64,000 nt of DNA from Xestospongia muta. Its lineage: Eukaryota > Porifera > Demospongiae > Haplosclerida > Petrosiidae. The notes under the pieces were generated by a model. The model was given only the letters and a program-made list of their open reading frames with translations. It was not told where the DNA came from and searched no databases. The first letter of the stretch is position 1. Every line of letters starts with the position of its first letter. The DNA lies in the NCBI GenBank assembly GCA_963693285.1, contig OY848926.1, positions 2,423,001-2,487,000 on the forward strand, in the 5' to 3' direction. The position numbers and the translations under genes were made by a program. Below are positions 1 through 12,600 of this stretch, piece after piece.

Positions 1-10
1 TCCTGCATAT

Positions 11-262
11 AGTAACTGCTGACAAACATATCTAGCAACATTATCATTACTCTTACTGTGAGTGCTTTGAAATAGGCATAAATGATCAAAGCGTCTAACT
101 TAAAAACATATTTTTGAGCAATTCATAGCTACAGCCAACTCTCCAGTCTTTAAACTTAGCAATAATCAAGTCCCTCACAACAACAATAGTAGTATAGTAC
201 CATCAAAATAATCTTAAGACATGTTTTTACAATTGTAATCTTGTTTTATTTGCTGTATTCCT
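11..262 (+). repeat. Dispersed repeat family R1, copy A (in a UTP6 intron)
   Basis: This stretch aligns by eye over most of its length with 30151-30375 and, at its 3' part, with 29595-29685. Shared blocks include aatgatcaaagc, ctccagtctt and a tail like tttttacaattgtaatcttg. No coding capacity is visible. The copies differ at many positions, so the family is old. Its class (SINE-like or MITE remnant) cannot be decided from three copies. Confidence 0.6.
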
Positions 263-268
263 ATACAG

Positions 269-1694
269 ATAAATCTGCTTCAAACTTATAGCTTACAGAA
301 TGCTGCTCTTTCATTAGCCAGACAATGTGTAACTCTTCATCCATCATCAGCTGATATATGGATTACCAGACTTCAATGTGAATTATGGAGCACTGAGTTT
401 AAAGACATCAAGTCAACGTGTAGTGAAGCTTTGTCATGTATTTCTCCTGAGGTATGTAAAGAAATAAACTCTATCTGTTATGTAACTTTTTGTAGTCTGG
501 TCTCCAAATTTTACAGTTCTTAATTAATCAAGCTGTCATAAGTAAAGTTGAAAAGAAAACTTTAGAAGAGCTGTTTAAGGTATTTTAGTATTTAGAGTCT
601 TGAGTCCCTATATTTGTGTTCACAATAACCTGTTGTGTGTTAAAGCATATCATTGTTTACATGTAGCAGGTGTTAATGCTTGTAACTGTTAGTGGTTGTA
701 ACTGACTACCATTAACACTGTTTTATGAACAAAACAACAAATGATGATATTTTATATATCCATGTATAATGAATACATCACTGAGCTACTAGCACCACAT
801 TATTTTATTGTCTATTATTTAGGAATGCTTGCACTCTTCAGTGTTTTCTATAAAAGAGGCAATTGGTCTGCTGTATTTAGATTGGGGTTTTGCTACTGGA
901 GGTGTCCATCATATCAGAAAAATTTATAAATTGTATGTTTATAGCAATGTATTGCACATAATTTTGATAGTTTTTTGGAGAATCGTTTTAAGCCCATCGA
1001 AGACTTAATGCTGTGTACAATGTATGTGACAATCATAAATGTGTCAAATGTAAGAACTAAGTCACCCTTGCTTTGATTTGACTATAGTTGGTAGCCATAC
1101 CTTCAAAGAATAGGTGTGCCTGTTGTCAGTGGTTTAGAGTCTAATGGTTTTAGGAATTTGATCAGAGAATGCTACAATAACACCATCTGCAAAATGGTTT
1201 TGTGTGTGTGTGTGTGGTATAATATACTGAATACTAGCCACCTGCAAAAGGGTGAGGCATATTGTAACAACAATTATTCTATTTTTCTATTACTCCAGTC
1301 TAAAGACTCAACAACTATTACCTGTCTCCCTGTATATCAAAATTATCAACTATGAGAAAATACAGGCTAGTCTTAACTTAAGGAAAGTAATGTACTTGGA
1401 AATGATGTATTTTTTATTAGGAGGTCCCAAATATATTAAAATTAGAAACTTTGTTTGAGGATGCATTGAATGAACATGGTTCCACATGCCCAGGTATTGT
1501 GTCATTAACATTACTTTATTGATAGCTGATCCTATTATTTAGATATTTGGCTAAATTTTATGGTTACCATGATGACAATGGGACATAGTGTCCAAAATGT
1601 TGGAAACCTGTATTGGCGAGCTATGAAGACATTGGACGGATCTTTTACATCAGAATTTGTTAGTAAATATAACACACAATTAAAACACATTTAA
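269..1694 (+). CDS. UTP6: UTP6 homologue, small-subunit processome protein (3' part, 5' end outside window)
   Basis: Four exons can be joined in frame: 269-451, 496-579, 1421-1493 and 1543-1694, ending in TAA at 1692-1694. The first encodes a HAT-repeat-like helical stretch (LARQCVTLHPSSADIWITRL). The last encodes NLYWRAMKTLDGSFTSEFV, which matches the conserved C-terminus of UTP6 (U3 snoRNA-associated protein 6), where YWRAMK precedes the final helix. UTP6 is a nucleolar part of the UTP-B complex in the SSU processome, needed for 18S rRNA processing. The rest of the gene lies to the left of base 1. The 840-bp intron between the second and third exons is long for this window. The short ORFs inside it (741-929, 1116-1458) look like chance. 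Confidence 0.85.
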
Positions 1695-1826
1695 TATCAC
1701 ATAGTATATAATATCACATAGGATATAATATAGTCAGTATTTTTTGGATCACATGATCCAATAGTTCAAGGGTTATCATAACAATGTATGAAAGAAATAG
1801 TCCAGTTAATACATAGACCTTTGTGT
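1695..1826. other. Intergenic gap between convergent genes
   Basis: This 132-bp gap lies between the UTP6 stop and the stop of the promethin-like gene. It should hold both 3' ends. It contains a short reiteration of atatcacata at 1694-1730 and no other recognisable signal. Confidence 0.6.
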
Positions 1827-2252
1827 TCAGTCTTCTTTAGCAATTGTCAATTTTTCTGGTGTACTGGACTCATCATGCGTTCTCAATGAACTGATTCGTA
1901 GGAGTGACGATTTTATACTAAGAAATACACAGTATAGAATGGTTGCCAATCCAGTACAACATCCTGCTAGTGTTATGGCTACACAAAGGGCTATAGCTAA
2001 ACCAATGACAGCACAGAGAATTAAAAAGAATTGCCATGCTATCGCAGCTAATACTGTCACACACAAAGTTCCCAAAGCAAATCCAATGAAGGTCAAAACT
2101 GGTATCACAGCAAAACAGGTGAAGGTGGTTCCAGCTATAAATTGCAATGGATGATCGGTACCATACTGGAAGAAAGACTTGACGCTGGAAACGACGTCGT
2201 CAGATTTAATCCCAGAGTACCTAGAATAAATACTCTCCTTAAATTGTGACAT
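1827..2252 (-). CDS. Promethin / LDAF1-like small membrane protein, single exon
   Basis: This is a 141-residue intronless ORF. An amphipathic N-terminus (about residues 1-35) is followed by a long, nearly uninterrupted hydrophobic block (about 36-115), rich in Ala, Val, Leu, Ile and Gly and readable as two helical hairpins, then a hydrophilic Ser/Thr/Glu tail. That arrangement, the length, and a PLQFIAGTTF-like entry into the hydrophobic block fit promethin (LDAF1/TMEM159). Promethin is an ER and lipid-droplet hairpin protein that partners seipin at sites of droplet formation. The match rests on architecture more than on a catalytic motif. Another hairpin membrane protein, such as a reticulon-like or oleosin-like protein, is possible. 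The gene is divergent from the ANKFN1 homologue, 218 bp apart. Confidence 0.6.
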   Translation of the reverse strand: MSQFKESIYSRYSGIKSDDVVSSVKSFFQYGTDHPLQFIAGTTFTCFAVIPVLTFIGFALGTLCVTVLAAIAWQFFLILCAVIGLAIALCVAITLAGCCTGLATILYCVFLSIKSSLLRISSLRTHDESSTPEKLTIAKED

Positions 2253-2470
2253 ACTCTCTTTGTCGCATTAACGAGAGGTGTGTCAGTCTGGTGTTAATTA
2301 TTAATAATTATTATTAATCCTTTTGTTTATTACGTCCACGCCCCACTTCTGGCTTTGCAAAAAGATGCCTGGTTTACGTAAACTGTTGCAGTTTTGTTAA
2401 AACTTTCGAGCAGATAGAAAAGCCATCTAATCTACAAGTTACTCACTTATTGTCTGTAGTCAATACTGTC
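2253..2470. promoter_or_regulatory. Divergent intergenic region, probable shared promoter (promethin / ANKFN1)
   Basis: The 218 bp between the two start codons hold an AT-rich palindrome-like run around 2297-2318 (ttaattattaataattattatt). No clear TATA box sits at a convincing distance from either start. The call as a bidirectional promoter rests on gene arrangement. Confidence 0.4.
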
Positions 2471-5400
2471 ATGTCTCACCAACAGCGGTAAGAAACGAAC
2501 GTAGTAACTATTGTTGTAAGAAAAACAATATAGTAAAATGTTGTTGCATAATCGATCTATAAAAGCTACATCAACTGCATTGACGATAAGTCAACTAGTC
2601 TACCGCTTGTTTATTTAATTAGCTAATTATTCATTATATAGTTGTTGTTATTGTTTTATAATGAAGAAGTGTAGGCATTGCCAAATTGTGCTATGACTGA
2701 CTGTTGTCTTTTATCTTATTGTATTCACTGGTCTTAGATTATGGGAGCCTCATCCCACCCATCAAGCAGTTGACTTAACAAGAGGTATTCATGCAACAAA
2801 TGTTACAAAGGTTATGCCAAAGGGTCAGCGATTACGTCGTCATACAAGTGATCCACGATCTACCGAACAACGAAGAGATCTCAGGAGCCATGATCCCACT
2901 CTTCCAATTACGCCAGCAGTTGAGCGAGAGTATCCTCACATTTCTCCTCAAAGTAGTGGGTATGCATCTGCTGATATTACAAGAGCTACTGACTATCCAC
3001 ATTGGAGAGGAAGTCGAGGTGATATTCGAGCAACAAATGGACCAGAATATAAACTTCGTCCACGAAGGCACGAGTCATTAACAGATGTACATCGTATATC
3101 AAATGAACATGTTTCCTTGCACAAGAAGTCCAGTGTTAGTTCACTAGATCGCAACTCGTATTCTGAAGGTAGTCAATCTAGTTACACAGGCTCTTTGGCT
3201 GAACAATCTAATCGATTAAATGTACCTCATGTAGCAGATATGGGTTACCGTGCTAGCCCTATTTCAGACACTACACCTAACAGTAGTCATTCAGACTTCT
3301 CTGAATCACATGGAAGATATTCAAAGTAATATATTGTTAGTTAGCAGAGTTGTTTAATATCTTGTGTATAAAATGTCAATTTTTGGGCTATTGTGGCTTG
3401 TCAGTCTTGTAATTCAACTGAAGTACAACATGAATAGCCTTGGCAAAGGCAGTTAATCCTATTTATAGCCAAAAATGTATGTTAAGTGCATTGTGATACT
3501 ATTCTGGTGTATTAATCAATAAATTTTGGAGTGTCAATAGAATCTGGACTTAAACTCACTTAAATTATTTGCTTACTATGAAAAGAATTTTAACATACGA
3601 TAGATGTATTCAGCGTATGTTACATGATATGTCTTATGTTATTGTACAATCACACATCAGTATAATTTTATTCACATGCATGACATCTCTTGTTAGATTC
3701 ATTACGAATATAAACACTTTATATTCATGACTGGTAATGATCATATTTATATTACAGTCAAACAACAAACTTCTACTCCCTTCCACGATCTCGAAGTTCT
3801 CTAACCACCCTTGGTACTTCAAGCAATGCTTTGGAGTCTGAACAAGGCCACAAAAGTTATAACCATCCCTCTGGAGTGTTGTTAGGTACACAACTATTGT
3901 CTGTTGTCAATATGTTAATATAATGTTGTCAATTGTTGAGATAGGATGACCTGGTGTTGTGGTTGATTTTTTGAGGCTTCTTTTATTATTATTATCTTAA
4001 TGACTAAATTGGTAGTATTAGTAGTAGAGGTAGTAGTAAAGTTAGTCTTCTTAGTGTTAAGGTGTATGAACTAGCTGTGTGGCATTAATTTTTAAAAATG
4101 AGTGCACTATTACACATAATTTACCTATGATCGCTGAATTAACACCATCTGTTTGTGTAACCTGTAGCAATCCAAGGAATTATGACATGATATCAGAATC
4201 ATACTATGAATACTGTATAATTCTTACCTTTGATGTCTTGGCACTCCAACAGTGTGGTGTCTGCTTTAACCATACAGTTTTAGTATAGTAATGCTTCCCT
4301 TATACTAATATTACTTTCTAACTATAATGCGCAGTAACAACAAAGTGCATAGTTTTACTGGTACTTTTACTGGTAGGAAGGGTGTGGCCTGTAGAGGAGG
4401 AGGATGACAGACAGTCTGCTCAACAATCAAGAACAATCAACATCACTGATGAAGTTTTACTGCCACAGCATATTCCACCATATTACTTCCCGCGATCTTC
4501 TACTTCTCCATCATTTAGCAGTGAAGCTGACAATGAAGTTAGTGGTCAATTTATAATTGTAATTTTATGTATTCTTTCTTTTGTAGGAACTTCCTTGGTA
4601 TGAGCAAGATGACCCTAATATTCACTCTGGACTTTACTTTCCTCCTCTGCCAAATTGTGTTTCAAATTCAGGTGGATTTCCATCTCATTCAGTCCCTTAT
4701 CATCAGTACAATAGCAACGGACACATCATACCTCATAATACAACATTACCACACTACTCCAACAGAATCAGTAGTAATTCTGGAAAAGCTGTAAATTTAC
4801 CAAATCCTGAAGATAGAACAATTGATGTTGCAGAACAAAAAATCTTATCACAACAAAGACTTGCTCATTATTTTAATCAAGGTGCTACAGGGATTAACGG
4901 AGAACAAGAGATGTCCTTAGATACACGATATCGTCGAGAATCCAGTCCACCTGACGTGGGAAGATATATTCAATGTACTCCTCAAGAAGCTCCTCATCAA
5001 ATGACCAAACTCTCTGATCCACTTCAAACAGTTAGTATTTTTGTATTTGTTTTATAACAAAAAATACAATTTTATATATTATCTCTCTTTTAGGATAAAA
5101 ATGGTCCAAAACATAAAAAGTAAGCTCATATTACCAAGTATGACATGATAACCCATTATTGTATCTAGAGCTACAAGAAGTAAATCTGGTCCCTTTGGGA
5201 AGCTAGTAAGAAGGTTAGGGAGTCGCAAGAATGAAAAATCTAAAGAGCAGAGCAGGAATAAAAACAATTCTAGTATTGGTAATTTAGATGACTATGTGAG
5301 AAGTGTTCGACGCTCACATAGTATGGAGCAAATTCAAGGAATTACACTTAAGGTTAATCGAAATGCAGCTACACCTTCAGCTAGCCCTTTAGCAACACCA

Positions 5401-8400
5401 AAATTTGGTAAAGGTTTTTTTCGTGTTCGAAGGAATAGTGAGCCTGACTTACAAGACAATTCCAGTAAGTCTATTTCAGTTCTTTCCACATCATTTGTAA
5501 TAATTATACATTTAATTTCATTCTATTTGAATAGTGTATTATATATGATTTTTCTGTTTTTAGTTGGTACCTTGTTTCGAACTGGGAGTAAGAAAAACTT
5601 GAGTGTTGATCCTATGGAAGGTAATGTACCATTTGATAATTTGATATCTAATTCTGAATCTTTTGTTTCTGTTAGTTTTATTTGAAGCTATTGAAGTTGA
5701 GGATGTAGACCGATGTCAATCTATATTAGAAGATCATGAGCTAGTTTCTGATGTCAATAGGTTAGATAAAGATCACTTGCCTAGTATAATCATTTTATTA
5801 ATGTTAGTCCTAATGATGATGACTGGACACCACTTGATTTAGCAGTAATGCTCAATGATTCCATAGCTTACTTGCTATTAGCACATGGGGCCAAAGACAG
5901 TCTAAGATGTGAGATATTGAAGTGTGTAAGATAATTCTAATTTTGTTTCTTAGACTTTAAGGACCCAAACATTCGTTATCATCACTTGACAAATCTTCTG
6001 AGAAAGTCAGAAAGGGAATATCAATCTATTTGTGATATCATGACACATAGTAGCAGTAATTTAAAGGTTAGTCTTTATCAGCATATCTTACAATTTTATT
6101 TAATTCTGATTACAATAGGAACTGGAAAAACAGTTAGCATTTTGGTCAAATAAATCAATAATGTTTCACAAGATGAAGAACAAAATAGAGAGATCAAGTA
6201 TAGAATGATGTAGTTATTTGTTACTTTTAAGATTTTTTTATACCACTAGATCCTCCTGGACCACCTCGAGATGTCCAATTAATTATATCCTCTGATCGCT
6301 CCTTAAGTATTAAGTTTTCAGAACCTGAGTCACACAATGGTGCAGTAGTAACACGTTACAAAAGTGAGTCACTGTGGTTATTAGATTATCATTGTAATAG
6401 TTATGCTTTAGTTCAATGGAGCAAAAGTGAACAATTTAGTCCTGAAATGGGTGAATTTATTATGTGTGACACTCAAAATAAAGAATATACCATTCCTGAC
6501 TTAGATAGTGTAAGTATGCATTATTATACCAGTAGACAGACAGGTTAATTATTCAAGACATTTTTGATTTAGGGAGAAAAATATTATGTTAGAGTATCTG
6601 CTTTCAATTTGAAAGGATTTGGTTTGCCTAAAAAGTCAGTACCTGAATATGCTATACCTTCAAGTAAGAGAGTATAACAATGTTTGTAGATTGACAATAC
6701 TGAACTCTAGGTTGGCATCACTATGCTAATACTCAACCTCGATTTCAAGGAAGTACAACACAAATGGAGATTGTAGCTGCTGAAATGAGTCAAGCAATAT
6801 CTGGTTTACAACAAGACTTGTGTATGTTTAAAATGTAGATACAAATGATTCAACTATTGTTTTATATGAAGCATCTGGTGCTCCTGGTACTTCTATTGGT
6901 AGTAACAGACGAAGTATTAGAAGAGGCTTCTCGAAATTGTTTGGTCAAGGAGTGAAGTTCCATAAAGTCTTGAAAATGTAAGTTAGTCATCAATAATAAC
7001 TGAAAAAAATTTATTTTGCATAATAGTGGAGTTTATCTTTGCTCTGTCATTTACTCTGATGAGGGGCGTGTCCTTGTTACAATGGATGACCAGTTACCAA
7101 TCGTAGAAGTCTCTGACTCTCATGCTAGTTCTATAGGTACAGATTTTGCTTGGCTTGCTAAAGTATGTTGTATTAACACTTATAACAACATTATAACAAC
7201 TTTGTCTTCTCTGTGCATAGGTTGCTTGTACCTGGGAGAATGTACAAGATATGTGTGACTTGTCTGAGAGTTATACTTCATCTCCAGCTATTCAATTTAG
7301 GAATAGATTATTGCATGCTATGCTTATGATGCAGGTATATCATCTTTTGAATACGTAATAGTTGAGACTTGTTTAGGACGGTGTTGGTCTGCAAGATTTA
7401 GGACTCTTACATCACAGACCTTATCAGGATTCTCATGGGACAGTCATTTTTGTTTTAGTACACTATCTTGAGGTACTTTAGACGATACATGATAATTGTA
7501 TAATGTTCTTTTGACTAGGACTACAAAGCTTTACAAGGAATGAATATTAAGTGGTCAACTATGGCTAAATTGAGGAAGAAATGTCCACAGATGGAGATAG
7601 ATGATAATCCCGAAAAAGAAATATCACCTTTAGCATCAGATCAACTTTTACAAGATATTCCTAATATTGTATATCATCATACACAATGTTCTCATATTCT
7701 ACCAAGGTACTTACTGTTTCAGTATTGAGTATTATCAAAGTTGTGTCATAATAGAGGGCTTTATTTGGGATATTTGAGAGCTCGCAGTTCAGTAGCCAGT
7801 TCAATGACTGTTGTTACTTCAACTACATTACCAAATGTTTTGCCTTACTACAAAATACGTAGCAATCCTAACATATCAAGGTAAAATATAAATGGTATAT
7901 TGTGACTGTACAACTCATTGTTGTTAGAAATGAGTGGAGTTGGCTTCAAGGTCTCTCAGGTTCTGAGGTATCTGAGGTATACTGTTGGCTGAGTAACTTG
8001 TATGACTTTCTTCTATTAATCATTAGGCTTCACTGGATGAAACAAACCACAGTCACCAATCACTTCAGAAATATCTGCTACCTGCCATTGAGCACTTCGT
8101 AGAAATTCTTGATATTCCTGAAGATGTATGTGGAACTGATAAAACTATTAATTAATCAGGAATTTGTTGATTAATAATTTCTTGCTTTATAGGAAGCTCA
8201 GTACACCCAATTGTACACTGAGGAGGTCATTGAGCTAAATGAAAATGTTACATTTCTACTTATCATGCCACCACCAGAACAAGTTTGTACTCCTCCAGGA
8301 GGTATTGATCAATTTGAAGGACCTAATTTTAGTCACATGCCCATTTCTACTTTTGAATTATGTAAGAGTGCCTACTTTTTAACTTAGTAATTTATTTATT

Positions 8401-9309
8401 ATTCTGATAGTACAATTGTATACATACCAAAGGGCTTTTATTATGAAGTTCACTGAAGTATCAGCTCGTTTAGATATTGAGTTGTTAGTCTCACAAAAAA
8501 AGAGAAGAGAGGTTGTTTTATTGCATGATAGCTATTATTATTATATTCAACAACAGGCTTTTTCAAAGGCAGAGATAGCAGCTGCAAAAAATCAACATGA
8601 ACAGTTACAGAACATTCATGAAGTATGACAAGAGATGTATAATAATTTAATAATAAATAATTATAGAAAACAGAACATGTTTGGAAACAGATGAGGTGGA
8701 TTGAGACTGCTTTACAGACTGGCCGAGACACTGCATTTAAGACACGACTGACTCTGAGACATTTTAGAGAGAAGTCTAAACAGTTACAGAGAGCACAAAC
8801 TTCATCAACATCTTCCACTTCTTCTGTTGGTACTTTGTCACCCGTGAGAAAAAGTTAGTATATAATTTGTGGTAGCATACTTACTATTCTTGTCAAATTT
8901 TTATCACTAGCAATGCCAAATATTCTTCCATCTCCTCGTTATATACGTGTGTTTCCTGCTTATGAAACTGGACTATCAAAAGGGACTAATGTTAAGGTAC
9001 ATCTTTTGACTTGATAGTGCTGAGTACTGTTTTTTGTAGATATATGTAACACCAACTACAACAACAGATGAAATTATTTTGGTGTCTGTTGAACAGTTAG
9101 AAAAGACACGAAGAGAAAGGGGTATACCTGGTCGTGATATTCGAGGTAGAGATCTCTCTGACTTTTATCTTGTAGCAGTATTAGGACATGGTCATCATGA
9201 AGAAACAATGGCTCCTAATTTCACTCCCCTACAGCTATTAAACTATTCTCTAAAGTATAAGTTTATTTTACGACGATGGTCTTTAGACCAACAAACCACT
9301 GAAGTTTAG
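2471..9309 (+). CDS. ANKFN1: ANKFN1 / Wide-awake homologue (ankyrin + fibronectin III scaffold), multi-exon
   Basis: Exons join in frame from ATG 2471: 2471-2487, 2738-3325, 3758-3885, 4377-4537, 4587-5030, 5094-5119, 5169-5464, 5564-5620, 5676-5760, then many more to the TAG at 9307-9309. The N-terminal third is a Ser/Arg-rich disordered region. Around 5670-5930 lies an ankyrin segment (DDDWTPLDLAVMLND). Around 6250-6660 there is a fibronectin type III domain (PPGPPRDVQL ... GEKYYVRVSAFNLKG). A conserved C-terminal half follows from 6880 onward (FSKLFGQGVKF, SIGTDFAWLAKV), ending in an RA-like segment. This order is that of vertebrate ANKFN1 and Drosophila Wide awake (wake), a cytoplasmic/membrane scaffold tied to circadian control of excitability and to asymmetric division. 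The apparent stop at 3327-3329 is spliced out by the donor after 3325 (phase 2), which joins cleanly to 3758. Confidence 0.85.
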
Positions 9310-9616
9310 TAATAATTGCTCTTGTTTTTAAAGTTTATATCTTCACTTTTTATTGTATTGTATATTTTCATAATGTTTATACAGGTTCATTGCATATAAT
9401 AACATGTAATCAGTTTTATTATCATACAACTTGATGTAAATCAAATATAAGATGAATAATTATTTTAAGTTATTATAAGCATTTTTTTAAATTGCAACAT
9501 TAAAAATAATATCACACACATTATATAGATTTTTTTGTTTCACACTTGACAATCGAAAAATGTAAACTTCAAAATTTGTACATATTATAATAACTATTAA
9601 ATAAGTGATGTGAGTG
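9310..9616. other. Intergenic, convergent 3' ends of ANKFN1 and LRRK
   Basis: This is a 307-bp AT-rich gap. It should contain both polyadenylation sites. No ORF, repeat or RNA gene is visible. Confidence 0.6.
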
Positions 9617-12600
9617 CTATCTATAAGGCTCTTGTTGTTTCTTCATTTTATCAAAATTAGGTTTGACATGTGGCATAGAGCAATCCCACAATAAAAGGAC
9701 ACCATGGCGATCAAGTTTACCTAGAAACAGTCAGTACACTTTGAACTTGTTTTCATTCACAAACCTGAAATAGGAAAATGGCCACCTGGTCCAATACTAA
9801 ATCCAAGACCACATGTTAACACTACATTGACTGGTCGTTCATGAGCTAAAAAGCAAGACTATCATACTCAATTTATTATGTACTTACTAGTGGTCCTAAT
9901 AGATTGTATACTACGTATTGCATTAACATGTCGTCTGGTAATCATCAGAGGATGACCAGTTGTGGTATCAAATATCAATAAATGACCTGATGCTATCCCC
10001 ACCCACAACAATGGTGGTGCTGATGGCTGAAGATATAATGCTGTAACACGACTAAAATAATGGTCAGGGATGTCTGGAGACATGACAGGGTCATCAGATA
10101 ACCTGCAATTATCTCAACTATAGAATAGCATGTAATATACTTACATTGTCTGCATACAGCTGTATATATCAATAGTTCTTCTGTAGCTACCATCTTCAGT
10201 ATCCCATGCTTGGATTTTGGGACTGTTATGAATTGAGGTCCATACCATATCTTCATCAACTTCAATACAAGTTAGAAATTTGCGAGTAAAACTGTCAATA
10301 TATCGTGTTAAAGTGAAATGAAGAATGCCAATGCACTTACTCATCACATGCTGACCACTTCAGGTCTATAGCCAGAGATGAAACAACAATTACAAATACT
10401 TCAAGACCACTAATAACATAGAGATTGCTATGATGCCGCTTCATTCCCTTCACTGGACCATTATTCAATTGTAATACTTGATCTGGTTTTGCATCAGAGC
10501 TCTATCAAATTCAAGTAGGATGAAGCTATTACAATCATAATTGTTACCAGTAATACACTTTGATCATAAGCTGCTAACGTGCCATTTGCTAAGCCAGCAA
10601 ATAGATAAGATTTTCCTTCTCCTCTCCTCCTACATAACATATGACATAGAACACTTGATTATGTTAATTAAGTAGTGCCTTCTCACTTGACATGATAAAG
10701 ACAGATTATGGAATCTTTAAGTGGAGGCAATCTATGTTCTTTCTTGTCATAATCTTCATAGACTAACAAATGACCTGTGTTTGTACCCAATACCACTAGG
10801 GTCCCAACAGCTACCATGCAGTAAACCAATGTATTTTGAGGCATCATACGTCCCTGGAATAAGAATTGACCAATGCTACTTTTAACATTGACATGCATAC
10901 CTGTGGCTGAGCAGATTTCTGACTGAGGTTTACTACAGACAACTAACAAGGAGACATAGAATTTTAAGATGATTATAGTCCATAAATACCATTGATTGTT
11001 GGCCAACATCACAACTTGACATCCAGGCTTCAGTAGTTAGTTCTTCGTGTTTTTTGTCATTCTTAAAACGATAAGTCTATCAATACTTATCAAAGACATA
11101 ATTTAGGTCATATTAGAGTTTACCCTGATAGTAAAAGATAACACCTCCCAATCTTGATGTAATGGAATCACATGACGCAAAGCCATAAACTCAGGACAAC
11201 ACAACCTATCAAATATTTCTTGTGCCTAAAATATTGATATGACTGTTCCAATTATGGTCGTTTACTTACACTAGGACGTTGACTTGGAATATATTGTAAA
11301 CAATGTTGGATGACATCATGCATATCAGGCCATGGTGGACAACCATAATATGCTGGATTTCTTATGGGACGCCCCTATAATTAAAATTGATAAAATAAGA
11401 ATATATCAATTTGATTGATGTACTTCTTCAACTGCTTTGTCTCTTTCATATGGAGAAAGCTCTTCAAATGGAGCATGACCATTTGTTATAAGTTGATATA
11501 GTACAATACCATAAGAATACACATCAACCTAAAGCAATATCTTTAAAGTTAATACTATTTATTTAATACCTTAGTATCGTAGGGCATTTTGGAGGTCTTA
11601 GCTTTCAGGAGCTCTGGTGCTTTATAACCAGACGTGCCAATATCTTGGGTGAGGCCTGTAGCAGTAGCATAGGTAGATATCCCATAATCTGATAGCTTAG
11701 CATTGACCTGTAAAATGGGCAAATAAACAGATCTAATAAGAGTACATACCTCAGCATTGAAGTTAAGTGAAAAAATGAGGATGTTGCCTGGTTTAAGGTC
11801 CCGATAAATCACATTGTTTTTGTGAAGAAATGCTAATGCACTGGCCACCTATAAAAAACACATGTTAACACATTACAATCCGATCCATTCTTGCTAACTT
11901 GTAATGTAATCCTATGTTTCAAATTAACACTAATGTTACTGAATGGATGAAATGAAGCTAAAGAGCCTAGCTCAGCATACTCCAATAGTAACATAGGTTT
12001 TGGCCTTAGACAAACACCCACAAGACCTATTATAGTGGGATGAACTAATTGACTCAAAATAGAGACCTAAAACACAATCATGAAAAAAAAGGACAATAAA
12101 AAACAATGTACTTCTTGTCTTATCAGTTGACTAGGTGTTGTATTGTGCATCTCTGCTACACGTGGTGAAAATATTTTTAGAGCAACAGTTTTTCCTTTAT
12201 AGATTGCTTTCAGTACTTCACCAAAACTTCCTTTACCAATAACTGTAGCTGGACTATAAATAGTACACATATAATTAGTCATGCAACTAATTGTAATTCA
12301 TACTTGTTCTCATCCATTACAACATCATCTTTTGATACATGATATTCAGGACTTAAATCACTGATTATTATGTCTGGTGACTAATTAAAATGTAATACAT
12401 ATATCAACTATTATTTCTAATGACTGTTAAGTTTATAAATAGAACCCAACAATCCTTACCAATAATTTAAGAGGTACTGAACCATTATGAATAGGGCATG
12501 TAACTTCATCTTTGGTAATTGACAACTGTTGAAGATCTTTCATTGGAAATTCATGCATATTGTGTACTACATTATTTTATGATAAAGTAATACTAATAAC

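Noticed and set aside
1939..2154. Plus-strand ORF opposite the promethin-like gene
   Set aside because: It is the antisense shadow of a better-supported membrane protein.
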